Source of the DNA: Nonomuraea cypriaca
Lineage (GTDB): Bacteria > Actinomycetota > Actinomycetes > Streptosporangiales > Streptosporangiaceae
DNA: 47,372 nt
Reading direction: 5' to 3'
Assembly: GCF_015645445.1 (NCBI RefSeq)
Contig: NZ_JADOGI010000064.1
Location: 1 to 47,372, forward strand
The translations under genes were made by a program, and so were the position numbers. This document shows, piece by piece, positions 18,407 to 26,162 of the stretch. Numbering within the stretch: position 1 is the first letter of the stretch; every line of letters begins with the position of its first letter. The notes beneath the pieces are model-generated. The model had not been told where the DNA came from, searched no databases, and saw nothing but the letters and a program-made list of their open reading frames with translations.

Positions 18407-18688
18407 GGCGAGGCGGTGCTCGCGCCGTCGGTGGCGGCCCTGCTGATGAACCGGGTACGCCGGCCCGCCCCGGGACCGCTCAGCCCGCGCGAGGTCGAAG
18501 TGCTCCAGTTGGTGGCGGCCGGAGCAACGAACCGGGAGGTGGCGGCCAGACTGTTCCTCACCGAGGCCACCGTCAAGTCCCACATGCTGAACATCTACGC
18601 CAAGCTCGGGGTGAACGACCGCGCCGCCGCCGTCACCGAGGCGTTCAACCGGGGGCTGCTCGTCCCGCGAACCCCTGAACAGCCCTGA
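18407..18688 (+). pseudogene. C-terminal LuxR-type HTH of a NarL response regulator
   Basis: In the frame ending at 18688 the sequence begins RGEAVLAPSVAALLMNRVRR, the end of a receiver domain, and continues LSPREVEVLQLVAAGATNRE, then VAARLFLTEATVKSHMLNIY, a complete LuxR HTH. The receiver domain has been replaced by the FAD oxidase fragment in a different frame. No own start codon with a ribosome site is evident, so this is a fragment, though a DNA-binding-only product cannot be excluded. Confidence 0.8.
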
Positions 18689-18703
18689 CCCTTGGCGCGA
18701 ACT

Positions 18704-18737
18704 GGCTGTAGGAGCGACCACGTCGCCTCCTACAGCC
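18704..18737. terminator. Bidirectional terminator hairpin
   Basis: GGCTGTAGGAG (18704-18714) pairs perfectly with CTCCTACAGCC (18727-18737), and CGAC/GTCG extends the stem inward around a CAC loop. It lies between convergent genes, the LuxR fragment and the YbhB gene, as expected for a shared terminator. Confidence 0.65.
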
Positions 18738-18754
18738 GTCGCCGGCTTCGGCGG

Positions 18755-19288
18755 TCAGGCGGGGGTCTCGGCGGTGGCGGTCAGGACCGCGCGGCCGAGG
18801 ATGTGGCCGGCGATGGTGAAGCCGAGGTAGGCAGGGGTGGCCTCGGCCGGGACGCCGATGGTCTCGACGTCGAGGGCGTGCACCACGATGAAGTAGCGGT
18901 GCGGGCCGTGCCCCGCCGGCGGGGCCGCGCCGATGAAGCGTGCCGCGCGGGCGTCGTTGGGCAGTTGGCAGGCGCCCTTCGGAAGACCCGAGCCGGTCTC
19001 GTCGCCCGCGCCCTCAGGCAGTTCGGTGACCGTGGCGGGGATGTCGGCCACGGCCCAGTGCCAGAACCCGGAGCCGGTCGGCGCGTCCGGGTCGTACACC
19101 GTCACGGCGTAGCTCTTCGTCCCCTCGGGGGCGCCGCTCCATGACAGCTGCGGAGAGACGTCCTTGCCGCCCGGGACGCCGCCGGACATCTGCTCAGCGG
19201 GCCAGAGGGCGCCGTCGGTCAGCGTGGTGCTGGTGAGGGTGAAGGAGGGCACCTCGGGGAGGCGGGCAAAGGGGTTGTTGGCGTTCAT
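18755..19288 (-). CDS. YbhB/YbcL family Raf-kinase-inhibitor-like protein
   Basis: 177 residues, a PEBP-fold soluble protein. Conserved ligand-pocket segments are present: VSPQLSWSGAPEGTKSYAVT, VYDPDAPTGSGFWHWAVADI (the DPDAP and HW motifs), and GPHRYFIVVHALD. Bacterial members bind phosphate-containing or small ligands, but their biological role is mostly unknown. No signal peptide. It is transcribed divergently from a GntR regulator 136 bases away, with a palindrome in between, so GntR may control it. Confidence 0.9.
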   Translation of the reverse strand: MNANNPFARLPEVPSFTLTSTTLTDGALWPAEQMSGGVPGGKDVSPQLSWSGAPEGTKSYAVTVYDPDAPTGSGFWHWAVADIPATVTELPEGAGDETGSGLPKGACQLPNDARAARFIGAAPPAGHGPHRYFIVVHALDVETIGVPAEATPAYLGFTIAGHILGRAVLTATAETPA

Positions 19289-19386
19289 CGCATTGTTCCT
19301 CTACGGAGATGGTGGGTCAGTCAACATGCCGGCCCGCGATGGAGCCCTCGAGGGACGCCATCCGGACATCATCGACAATAACACGA

Positions 19387-19398
19387 ATAATCGATTAT
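19387..19398 (+). promoter_or_regulatory. GntR-type operator palindrome ATAATCGATTAT
   Basis: A perfect 12-base AT-rich palindrome in a GC-rich spacer, 26 bases before the ATG of the GntR gene and about 100 bases from the divergent YbhB start. FadR-subfamily regulators commonly bind such short palindromes; autoregulation is inferred. Confidence 0.5.
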
Positions 19399-19423
19399 GT
19401 CGTGGATCGTCTATGCTGGAGGC

Positions 19424-20119
19424 ATGACGCAGACGGCCGACACATCGACGAAGCAGATGCTCTCCGAGCGTGTTCACGCCCGGCTCCGGGAAGCGATCAT
19501 GAGGGGCGAGTACGTTCCGAGCCAGGCACTCAAGCCGCAGGAGCTTGCCCAGCAGCACGAGGTCAGCCTGGCGGTGGTCCGCGAGGCCCTGGTACGGCTG
19601 GTCGGCGAGGGCATCGCGGTGCGGCTGCCCAACCGCGGCTTCGCCGTCCCGGACTTCTCCGATCGACGCTGGCAGGAGATCGCCGAGGCACGCCGCACGA
19701 TCGAACCGGTCGTGCTGCGCCTGGCGATCGAGCGCGGCGACGTCGACTGGGAGGCACGGGTTCGCGCGGCCCACCACCGGCTGGTCCGCACCCCGGTGTA
19801 CGTGCCGGAGGACGGCGAGTACTACAGCAGCGCCTGGTCCGAAGCCCACCGCGTCTTCCACCGGACGCTGCTGGAGGGATGCGGCAACCCTGTGCTGCTG
19901 GACACCTTCGACCGGCTGTGGACGGCCAGCGAACTGGCCCGCCGCTGGTCGGCCCACCGCGCACCCGGCCGCGACGGCGCCGCCGAACACCGCCGCCTGG
20001 AGGAGGCGGCCCTGGCCCGCGACGCCGGCACCGCGGCCGAAGTACTGGCCAAGCACCTCACTCTGACCGCCGCCGGCCTGACCTCCCGCTCCCACGACAA
20101 CCAGAGGGAAGGATTCTGA
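19424..20119 (+). CDS. GntR family transcriptional regulator (FadR/FCD type)
   Basis: 231 residues from the ATG at 19424 (MTQTADTSTKQMLSERVHAR), chosen because the preceding GGAGGC is a ribosome site; an earlier in-frame GTG sits inside the operator. The winged HTH covers residues 15-75: RLREAIMRGEYVPSQALKPQ, VSLAVVREALVRLVGEGIAV. An all-helical FCD effector domain follows with EARRTIEPVVLRLAIERGD and the metal-ligand region FHRTLLEGCGN. FCD regulators sense carboxylic acids. The likely targets are itself and the divergent YbhB gene. Confidence 0.88.
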   Translation: MTQTADTSTKQMLSERVHARLREAIMRGEYVPSQALKPQELAQQHEVSLAVVREALVRLVGEGIAVRLPNRGFAVPDFSDRRWQEIAEARRTIEPVVLRLAIERGDVDWEARVRAAHHRLVRTPVYVPEDGEYYSSAWSEAHRVFHRTLLEGCGNPVLLDTFDRLWTASELARRWSAHRAPGRDGAAEHRRLEEAALARDAGTAAEVLAKHLTLTAAGLTSRSHDNQREGF

Positions 20120-20147
20120 CGCGGCGCCCGCACTCCGCGCGGGTTGC

Positions 20148-20574
20148 TCAGGCGATCGGGAGGGCCAGGCGCTCGTTGACGAGTTCGACCAGGACCTGCC
20201 GGTTGGTGAGGACGACCCAGGTCTGGCCGCTGCCCGGACTGACGAGCCCCGGTCTGACGATCAGCGACGCGGAGTGTCCGGAGCCGGCGGGTCGGCCTCG
20301 GTCGCCGCCGGCGCAGTTCCTCCTCGCCGGAAGGTGTCCATTCCGGGGTGCCGGCCGCGGCGAAGCGGGACATGATCCGCCGCACCTGCGTGAGGGCGTG
20401 GCTCGCCGGACCCTCGAGGTGTTCCTTGAGCGCGGTCCAGCTCGACAGCCCGTGCTCGCGGGCGATGGCCGGCTGGGCCTGGTCCAGCGTTGCGAACTCC
20501 CCGGCGGAGAGGCGGCGTTTCGCCTCGAGCTTCAGGTACCGGAGACTCGGCCGGTCGGGGAGCGCACGCGACCG
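20148..20574 (-). pseudogene. Serine hydrolase (beta-lactamase-like), internally deleted
   Basis: Two pieces in different frames. The upstream part (about 20300-20574) reads LPDRPSLRYLKLEAKRRLSA, then QPAIAREHGLSSWTALKEHL, then MSRFAAAGTPEWTPSGEEEL, the small N-terminal domain found on some actinobacterial serine hydrolases. The downstream part reads GSGHSASLIVRPGLVSPGSG, then TWVVLTNRQVLVELVNERLA, the typical C-terminal end. The whole catalytic middle (SxxK, YxN) is missing, so a deletion of several hundred residues joined the ends near 20300. Confidence 0.65.
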
Positions 20575-20637
20575 CTAACCCATTTTCTCCGGGGTCAGTA
20601 CTCCGTGCGAAGCGTGCCGGCTCTCCACGGAGGCGTT

Positions 20638-20766
20638 TCAGCTCAGCAGCGTGATCACACCGGCGAGGAGTATCGCGGCGACGAGCACGGTCACTCCGAC
20701 CAGGACCGTCGTGCCGAGCCGGCGGCGGATGAATGTCGGGTTGTGGGCCATCGTGATGCCCTTCAT
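20638..20766 (-). CDS. 42-residue single-pass membrane peptide, last gene of the ECF/ABC operon
   Basis: The ATG at 20766 overlaps the permease stop by 4 bases (ATGA), strong evidence for real translation. The sequence has a positively charged start (MKGITMAHNPTFIRRRLG) and one membrane helix, TVLVGVTVLVAAILLAGVITLL. No family was recognised. Given the operon, it may be a small regulatory subunit of the ABC exporter. A second in-frame ATG at 20751 is possible. Confidence 0.6.
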   Translation of the reverse strand: MKGITMAHNPTFIRRRLGTTVLVGVTVLVAAILLAGVITLLS

Positions 20767-21407
20767 GGCTGGGTTCGGTGTCGGATCGCCAGGTAGGCGA
20801 TCCCGGTCAGGGCGAGGGCGAGCGCCAGGTAGACGGCCGTTTCGGTCCACTGCGTGGTCCAGAAGGGCAGGTCGAATCGCTCGCGCAGGGCTCGGCCCGC
20901 GAATTGGCCGGCACCGACCAGGAGCACTGACAGTGGCATGGCGATGCGGGTGTGCCGGGTGACCGCGCCGAGTGCGACGCCGAGTGCCAGTGCCAAGAGC
21001 GTCCTGCCATGGGGGACCGGGCCGTGGCTTTCGTAGTACGGCCAAGCCATCGGATCACCCCCGGTGTCCGGCAGGGACCAGGTCAGCACCGCAGCTAGGA
21101 CGGCGCTCGCGGTCAAGGCACCGGCCCCCGCCACGGCGAGGACGGCGATCAGCCAGCGGCCCCGGGACAGGCTCTGGGTCCAGGCGAGCTTGTACGTACC
21201 GGCCTCGAACTCCCGGGCGATGAGTGGAGCGCCCCAGATCAGGCAGATCGCACCGGCCAGGAGTCCCGCCAGCTGGAAGGTGAGTCCGGTCAGGTCCGGC
21301 TCCAGTCGCTCGACCGCGGCGGCGGCGCCGTACAGCAGGAGCAGCGCGGCGATGGCGGCGGCCTGGGCACGCTGCCCGCGCCAGGCCACCCACAGCAGCC
21401 CACTCAT
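20763..21407 (-). CDS. ABC-2 type transporter permease
   Basis: 214 residues from the ATG at 21407, which overlaps the ATPase stop by 4 bases. About six hydrophobic segments; the conserved cytoplasmic motif APLIAREFEAGTYKLAWTQS near residues 60-80 is characteristic of actinobacterial ABC-2 permeases (EFExGT). It forms the membrane channel with the ATPase encoded immediately upstream. The substrate is unknown; the arrangement sigma factor/membrane protein/ATPase/permease suggests a stress- or antibiotic-induced exporter. Confidence 0.88.
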   Translation of the reverse strand: MSGLLWVAWRGQRAQAAAIAALLLLYGAAAAVERLEPDLTGLTFQLAGLLAGAICLIWGAPLIAREFEAGTYKLAWTQSLSRGRWLIAVLAVAGAGALTASAVLAAVLTWSLPDTGGDPMAWPYYESHGPVPHGRTLLALALGVALGAVTRHTRIAMPLSVLLVGAGQFAGRALRERFDLPFWTTQWTETAVYLALALALTGIAYLAIRHRTQP

Positions 21408-22099
21408 CGGACCGCCTCCGGGTTGCGCAGGTAATGCAGCACGAGGTCCTCCAGATCGGTGCCGGAGTGGCTGCTCAGCAGGTCGGCGAAGCTGCCGCAC
21501 AGCCGGACCCGGCCGCCGCCAAGCAGGATCAGGTGATCGCACACCTCGGCCAGATCGGCCAGGATGTGGGAGGACAGCAGCACGGTGGCCTCCAGATCGC
21601 GCACCACGCTCATCACCTGGAGGCGGGCCAGCGGATCGAGCTCGGCCAGCGGCTCGTCCAGCACCACCAGGTCGGCGCGCTTGCCGACGGCCAGCGCGAG
21701 TGCGACCAGCGTGCGCTGGCCGCCGGACAATCGGTCCACCCGCTCGCGCGGGCCGATGTCGTGCCCGGACAGCAGGGACTGCGCGGCCGCGCGATCCCAG
21801 CGAGGGTTGGTGGCGGCGCCGAAGCGCAGCAGGTCGGCGACGCTCCACCGGCGATACAGCGGTTTGTCCTGGGCGACGAACGCGACCGCGGCCGTCTCCA
21901 GCGGCCGGCCGAAGACCTCCACCCGGCCTGTGGTGGGCGTCAGCAGGCCTGATACCAGGTTCAGCAGCGTGGACTTGCCTGCCCCGTTCGGGCCGACCAG
22001 CGCGGCCCTGGCTCCGGCGGGCACCGCGATGGTCGCCTGGCGCAGCGCCCACCGCTGTCGGTAACGCTTGCTCAGCTCACTGGTCTCCAGCGCGCTCAC
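21404..22099 (-). CDS. ABC transporter ATP-binding protein
   Basis: 231 residues with a GTG start at 22099 that overlaps the upstream gene's stop. Walker A GPNGAGKST near residue 36, Q-loop VAFVAQDKPLYRRWS, signature LSGGQRTLVALALAV, Walker B LVVLDEPLAELDP, and H-loop VLLSSHIL are all intact. The Q-loop and signature type match exporters of the ABC-2/CcmA class. It powers the permease encoded next. Confidence 0.92.
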   Translation of the reverse strand: MSALETSELSKRYRQRWALRQATIAVPAGARAALVGPNGAGKSTLLNLVSGLLTPTTGRVEVFGRPLETAAVAFVAQDKPLYRRWSVADLLRFGAATNPRWDRAAAQSLLSGHDIGPRERVDRLSGGQRTLVALALAVGKRADLVVLDEPLAELDPLARLQVMSVVRDLEATVLLSSHILADLAEVCDHLILLGGGRVRLCGSFADLLSSHSGTDLEDLVLHYLRNPEAVR

Positions 22100-22578
22100 C
22101 GCTCCTCCCGGCCGCTGAGCTCGTGCATGCGGCGCAGCAGCGCCGCCCGCCGGGCATGGGCGCGCACCGCCAGCACGAGCGCCACCGCGACGAACAGGCC
22201 CCCGACCACCAGAGCGAGCCCCACACTGGTGCCGCGCTGCACGGCGACGACGATGATGACCGCCGTGGTGGCCAGCGAGGCGGCCAGGCCGATCCAGGCG
22301 GCGATCACCCGATCGGTGGCGAACAGCGCGACCCGGCGCGTCACCAGCCACCCGCCGTATCCGGCCCAGGTCAGGCAGAACATGGTGAACAACGCGAACG
22401 CCAGGTGGGTGCGGCCGGGCAGCGGGCCGGGCTCCGACCACCACAACGTGCCCACGAACACCGCGCCGGCGACGCCGGCCAGCAGCGCCGTCACCGCCCG
22501 GATCCGGGTTCTCCGTGACAGCACCGGCCCCAGCCGCTCGATCATGTCCTGCGCCGACAGGCGCGGCTCGTCCGTCAT
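22096..22578 (-). CDS. Four-helix membrane protein, possible sigma-factor partner
   Basis: 160 residues. A short N-terminal cytoplasmic part (MTDEPRLSAQDMIERLGPVL) precedes four membrane helices near residues 28-48, 60-80, 90-112 and 120-140, and the Arg-rich C-terminal tail AHARRAALLRRMHELSGREE. It overlaps both the ECF sigma gene upstream and the ATPase downstream by 4 bases. The position directly after an ECF sigma gene is that of an anti-sigma factor, but no zinc-finger HxxxCxxC motif is visible. It may instead be an exporter component. Confidence 0.65.
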   Translation of the reverse strand: MTDEPRLSAQDMIERLGPVLSRRTRIRAVTALLAGVAGAVFVGTLWWSEPGPLPGRTHLAFALFTMFCLTWAGYGGWLVTRRVALFATDRVIAAWIGLAASLATTAVIIVVAVQRGTSVGLALVVGGLFVAVALVLAVRAHARRAALLRRMHELSGREER

Positions 22579-23099
22579 GGCCTGTATCCCTTCTCCTCCA
22601 GGTGCTCACGCAGCAGACGACGGGCGCGGTTGAGCCGGGACTTGACCGTTCCTGCCGGGATCTGGCAGATGTCCGCGCATTCCTCCACCGGCAGGTCCTC
22701 CAGGTAGAACAGGACGAGGATCTCCCGCTCCAGCACCGGCAGACCTGACAGCACGCTCACCAGAGCGGCGCGATCCACCATGGCCTCGGCCGGGTCGTCG
22801 ACGACCATGTCGCCGGCTCCCGACGTTTCCCCGGCCTGTGCGTACTCGCCGCGCAGCCGGTCGGCGACCGACCGCCGGGCGATCGTGAACAGCCACGGCG
22901 CGAACCGGCCCGGGTCCCTCAGCCGGGGAAGGCCCCGGACCACGGACAGCCAGATCTCCTGCGTCACGTCGTCGGCCCGGTCGGCATCCAGCATGCGGCG
23001 CACATAGATCCACACCGGCATCCGCCACCGAGCCAGCAACTCGGCCAGCGCCGCGTGCTCGCCCAGTTGAGCACGCACCACCAGCAGCTCATCGGTCAT
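22575..23099 (-). CDS. ECF RNA polymerase sigma factor
   Basis: 174 residues. Region 2 includes VRRMLDADRADDVTQEIWLS and LPRLRDPGRFAPWLFTIARR. Region 4 includes LPVLEREILVLFYLEDLPVE and IPAGTVKSRLNRARRLLREH. No C-terminal extension. It is the first gene of a five-gene overlapping operon with a membrane protein, ABC ATPase, permease and a small peptide, and probably directs transcription of that operon. No ECF-type promoter could be identified with confidence in the 99 bases upstream. Confidence 0.9.
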   Translation of the reverse strand: MTDELLVVRAQLGEHAALAELLARWRMPVWIYVRRMLDADRADDVTQEIWLSVVRGLPRLRDPGRFAPWLFTIARRSVADRLRGEYAQAGETSGAGDMVVDDPAEAMVDRAALVSVLSGLPVLEREILVLFYLEDLPVEECADICQIPAGTVKSRLNRARRLLREHLEEKGYRP

Positions 23100-23198
23100 C
23101 TCGTCCTCCCGTCATCCTGCACAGTCGGGCGAGAAGCCAAGAAGGTTCACGGTTCCCGGATCACCTATGGAGCATGGTCACCACGATGTCCGGCGCAC

Positions 23199-23894
23199 TC
23201 AGCCGTCGATGATCCGATCGAGCCAGTCGCCCAGCAGCCGGCTTTCTGAAGGGCTGAGGACCTTCAGGTCTCCGAGGGCGGCCTTCAGGGTGATGGCGCC
23301 GGCCACGACGTCGTCCCCGGTCCGCGTGGAGCCGGTCGGTGCGGGATCGGTGACCGCGCGGATGACCGCTTCGCGGACGATCCGGGCGGCGTCCATGTCG
23401 CGTTCCGCCTCGGGTGAGGTGATCAAGGCCAGCGTGGTGCCACGACCGGCCGAGTGGATCACGCGCGCCGCCCGCTGCTCCGGGACGCGGAGCCGCCCCG
23501 CCAGCGCGACACGGTGCACCAGCCCGGCGAGGATCTCCGCGGCCTGCTTCGCCCCTTCTGGCTCGCCACCTGGGCGTGGGCTCCCGAAGATCAGCGAATA
23601 CAGAGCGGGCTCGGCGAGACCGAACCCGATATGCAGATCCCAACCGTGCCGCAAGTCCTCCACGGGGTCGCCGCTGGGTGTTATGCCCCGCTTCTCGGCG
23701 AGGTACGACATGAGTCCTCGACTGGCTACGGCATCCAGCAGACCCTGCTTGTCACCGAACAGCCGGTACAGGATCGGCGCCTGCACGCCGGCGGCCTTAC
23801 AGACCGCCCTGGTCGAGACGGCGTCCCTTCCCTCGCGCGCCAGCAGGTCCGCCGCAGCGTCGAGGATCGCTTCCCGCCTGTCCATGCTTGACAT
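23199..23894 (-). CDS. TetR/AcrR family transcriptional regulator
   Basis: 231 residues. The N-terminal HTH is at residues 8-55: REAILDAAADLLAREGRDAV, VCKAAGVQAPILYRLFGDKQ. The C-terminal ligand domain is helical, with HGWDLHIGFGLAEPALYSLI. It faces the SDR gene starting at 24011 across a 116-base spacer rich in GCTAAC and TGTTATC repeats, its probable binding sites. It likely represses the SDR/small peptide/dehydrogenase cluster. Confidence 0.9.
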   Translation of the reverse strand: MSSMDRREAILDAAADLLAREGRDAVSTRAVCKAAGVQAPILYRLFGDKQGLLDAVASRGLMSYLAEKRGITPSGDPVEDLRHGWDLHIGFGLAEPALYSLIFGSPRPGGEPEGAKQAAEILAGLVHRVALAGRLRVPEQRAARVIHSAGRGTTLALITSPEAERDMDAARIVREAVIRAVTDPAPTGSTRTGDDVVAGAITLKAALGDLKVLSPSESRLLGDWLDRIIDG

Positions 23895-23950
23895 GTATCG
23901 ATGCTAACAGGCGTTCGCCACAACCGATAATTCTCCCGCTAACACTGCCT

Positions 23951-23998
23951 TGTTATCGCTTGAAAACAGTGCTAACTTTCAGGTGTTATCACTTGAAT
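23951..23998 (+). promoter_or_regulatory. Direct repeats TGTTATCRCTTGAAW upstream of the SDR gene
   Basis: Copies at 23951-23965 and 23984-23998 match at 13 of 15 bases and are spaced 33 bases apart (about three turns), so a dimer-binding regulator could contact one face of the helix. The second lies just before the GAGGAGG ribosome site. The divergent TetR protein is the likely binder. Confidence 0.5.
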
Positions 23999-24010
23999 GA
24001 GGAGGATTTC

Positions 24011-24745
24011 ATGAACACCGCATCACGCGTCGCCATCGTCACCGGCGGTTCGCGGGGAATCGGCCGCGCCGTCGCCTCCAGGCTCGCGGAGGCAGGCCAG
24101 GACGTCGCCGTCGTCTACGCGTCCAACGCCAAAGAGGCGGACGCCGCCGTCGTTGAGATCGAGGCGGCCGGCGGCCGCGGAATCGCGCTGCAGGCCGACG
24201 TGGCCGACGAGGTCGCGATCGCCGCCGCCTTCGACACCGTGGAGCAGCAGCTCGGCCCCGTTGACGTCGTGGTCAACGCGGCGGGTGTGATGGCGCTGCA
24301 GCCGACCCGCGAGCTGGACCTGGCCGAGCTGGACCGGCAGCTGCGCATCAACGTGCGGGGCATGTTCGTCATGGCAAGGGAGGCCGCTCGCCGGATCCGG
24401 CCCGGTGGCGCCATCGTCGCCTTCTCCACCAGCGTCACCCGATTCCACCTCCCGGCCTACGGCGCGTATGCCGCGACCAAGGGGGCGGTGGAGGCCCTCG
24501 TCCCGATCCTCGCCAAGGAACTGGGCGACCGCGACGTCACGGTCAACGCGGTGGCGCCGGGCCCCACCGCCACGGAGCTGTTCTTCGAGGGCAAGTCACA
24601 GCAGGTCATCGACCGGATCGCCGGCATGAGCCCGATGAACCGGCTGGGCACCCCGCAGGACATCGCGGAGGTCATCGCCTTCCTGGCCGGCCCCGGCCGT
24701 TGGGTCAACGGCCAGATCGTGTTCGCCAATGGCGGCGCCGCCTGA
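24011..24745 (+). CDS. SDR family oxidoreductase (FabG-like)
   Basis: 244 residues from the ATG at 24011, preceded by GAGGAGG. Cofactor motif TGGSRGIG at 11-18 (arginine suggests NADPH), NAAG at 89-92, catalytic Ser near 139-141, and YAATK at 153-157, with NAVAPGPTATELF near 175. A complete classical SDR that reduces or oxidises an unknown carbonyl/alcohol. It leads a plus-strand cluster with a small membrane peptide and a sugar-dehydrogenase-like lipoprotein, opposite a TetR regulator. Confidence 0.92.
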   Translation: MNTASRVAIVTGGSRGIGRAVASRLAEAGQDVAVVYASNAKEADAAVVEIEAAGGRGIALQADVADEVAIAAAFDTVEQQLGPVDVVVNAAGVMALQPTRELDLAELDRQLRINVRGMFVMAREAARRIRPGGAIVAFSTSVTRFHLPAYGAYAATKGAVEALVPILAKELGDRDVTVNAVAPGPTATELFFEGKSQQVIDRIAGMSPMNRLGTPQDIAEVIAFLAGPGRWVNGQIVFANGGAA

Positions 24746-24776
24746 CTCCGTACTCGACTATCTGGAAGGGACCTCC

Positions 24777-24926
24777 ATGGACGCTCGTACCAGCACCGCA
24801 GCACACCCCGCCGTAGATCGGCCCGCCGCCGGCCGGTTCGTGGCCTTCACCGCCATCGCGGCCGTGGTGGCGGCAGCCGCCTACGCCAGCACAGCCCTGG
24901 GCCTGCAGCACCGGTTCGCCACGTAG
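24777..24926 (+). CDS. 49-residue single-pass membrane peptide
   Basis: The ATG at 24777 is preceded by GGAAGGGA at good spacing, 31 bases after the SDR stop. The peptide MDARTSTAAHPAVDRPAAGR is followed by one helix, FVAFTAIAAVVAAAAYASTA, and a short tail. No family was recognised. The position in a tight cluster and the ribosome site support translation. Confidence 0.5.
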   Translation: MDARTSTAAHPAVDRPAAGRFVAFTAIAAVVAAAAYASTALGLQHRFAT

Positions 24927-24996
24927 CGGCCCGAGCGGGGCACGGCGCGCCGTCCCCCGCTCGCCTCGCCTGACCGACATGAAGGACGGATCAGTC

Positions 24997-26127
24997 ATGC
25001 TCCTCATCCCACGTACTGGCGGCCGCCTCAGCGCCGTCGCCACTCTCCTCTGCGCACTGGTCTCGCTGCCCGGCTGCACGACACCGGAGCCCGGCGCGTC
25101 TCAGAACATCACGGCGCGGGTCACGCGTGGCCTGGTCCCCGGAGAGGTCACCGAGATCGCCCGCGGTCTGGCCATGCCCTGGGGCCTGGCGTTTCTCCCG
25201 GACGGCTCCGCCCTGGTGTCCGAGCGGTCGTCGGCACGGATCCTGCACATCCGGCAGGGCCGGAATCCCGCGCCGATCGGCACGGTTCCGGGAGTCGAGG
25301 TGAGCGCCGAGGGCGGCCTCCTCGGGCTGGCCGCCTCACCGTCTTTCGACAGGGACCGCACCGTCTACGCCTACGTGTCGGCCTCGCCCACCAACCGCGT
25401 CGTGGCGCTGCGCCTCGCGCCCGACCTGCGCTCCCTGCGCCAGGACCGGGTGGTCCTCGAAGGCATCGAAACCGCCGACCGCCATCACGGCGGGCGCCTG
25501 CGCTTCGGGCCGGACGGCAACCTCTGGATCGGCACCGGCGACGCCTTCTCTCCCGAGAACGCGGCCGACGACGAGTCACTGAACGGCAAGATCCTGCGGA
25601 TTCGCCCCGACGGATCCGTACCGCCGGACAACCCCTCGGGAACCGCCGTCTACTCCAGCGGCCATCGCAACGTGCAGGGCATCGCGTTCGGCCCCGACGG
25701 CACCGCCTACGCATCCGAACTCGGTCACCGGACCTGGGACGAACTGAACGTCCTGCGGCCGGGACGCGACTACGGATGGCCCGAGTCCGAAGGGCAAAAG
25801 GGCTCGCACGGCGAACGCCCTCTCTTCACCGTTCACCCCGACGACGCCTCGCCGTCCGGCATCGCCATCGCAGGCGGGGCCGTCTGGATGGGCGCGCTCG
25901 GCGGACAGCGGCTCTGGCGCCTGCCCGTCAACGGACCCCGGGCGGACGGCGACCCCGTCGCCTACTTCATCCAGCGCTACGGACGGATCCGCACGGTGGA
26001 GCCGGCACCCGACGGCTCTTTGTGGATCACGACCTCCAACACCGACGGCGCAACGTGGGGCGGCACCGCCGCCCGCCCTGGCGACGATCGGATCCTGCGC
26101 GTCGACCTCGTCCGCCCCGCCTCCTGA
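24997..26127 (+). CDS. PQQ-dependent sugar dehydrogenase-like lipoprotein (GSDH/Yliì-type propeller)
   Basis: 376 residues from the ATG at 24997, preceded at 8 bases by AAGGACGG; an ATG at 24979 is the alternative. A lipoprotein signal ends at LPGC. The body is the six-bladed glucose/sorbosone dehydrogenase propeller: GLAMPWGLAFLPDGSALVSE, EGGLLGLAASPSF, HHGGRLRFGPDGNLWIGTGD (with the catalytic His region), SSGHRNVQGIAFGPDG, and DELNVLRPGRDYGWPE. Soluble homologues oxidise aldose sugars with PQQ and calcium at the cell surface. The substrate here is unknown. It follows the SDR and may act in the same oxidation route. Confidence 0.88.
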   Translation: MLLIPRTGGRLSAVATLLCALVSLPGCTTPEPGASQNITARVTRGLVPGEVTEIARGLAMPWGLAFLPDGSALVSERSSARILHIRQGRNPAPIGTVPGVEVSAEGGLLGLAASPSFDRDRTVYAYVSASPTNRVVALRLAPDLRSLRQDRVVLEGIETADRHHGGRLRFGPDGNLWIGTGDAFSPENAADDESLNGKILRIRPDGSVPPDNPSGTAVYSSGHRNVQGIAFGPDGTAYASELGHRTWDELNVLRPGRDYGWPESEGQKGSHGERPLFTVHPDDASPSGIAIAGGAVWMGALGGQRLWRLPVNGPRADGDPVAYFIQRYGRIRTVEPAPDGSLWITTSNTDGATWGGTAARPGDDRILRVDLVRPAS

Positions 26128-26162
26128 CCTGCCACAAAAATTCCCTCGAAGGGAGAACCGCC

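Noticed and set aside
22096..22578. Classical zinc-binding anti-sigma factor
   Set aside because: No HxxxCxxC motif and no single-helix topology; four membrane helices instead, so only the position suggests that role.
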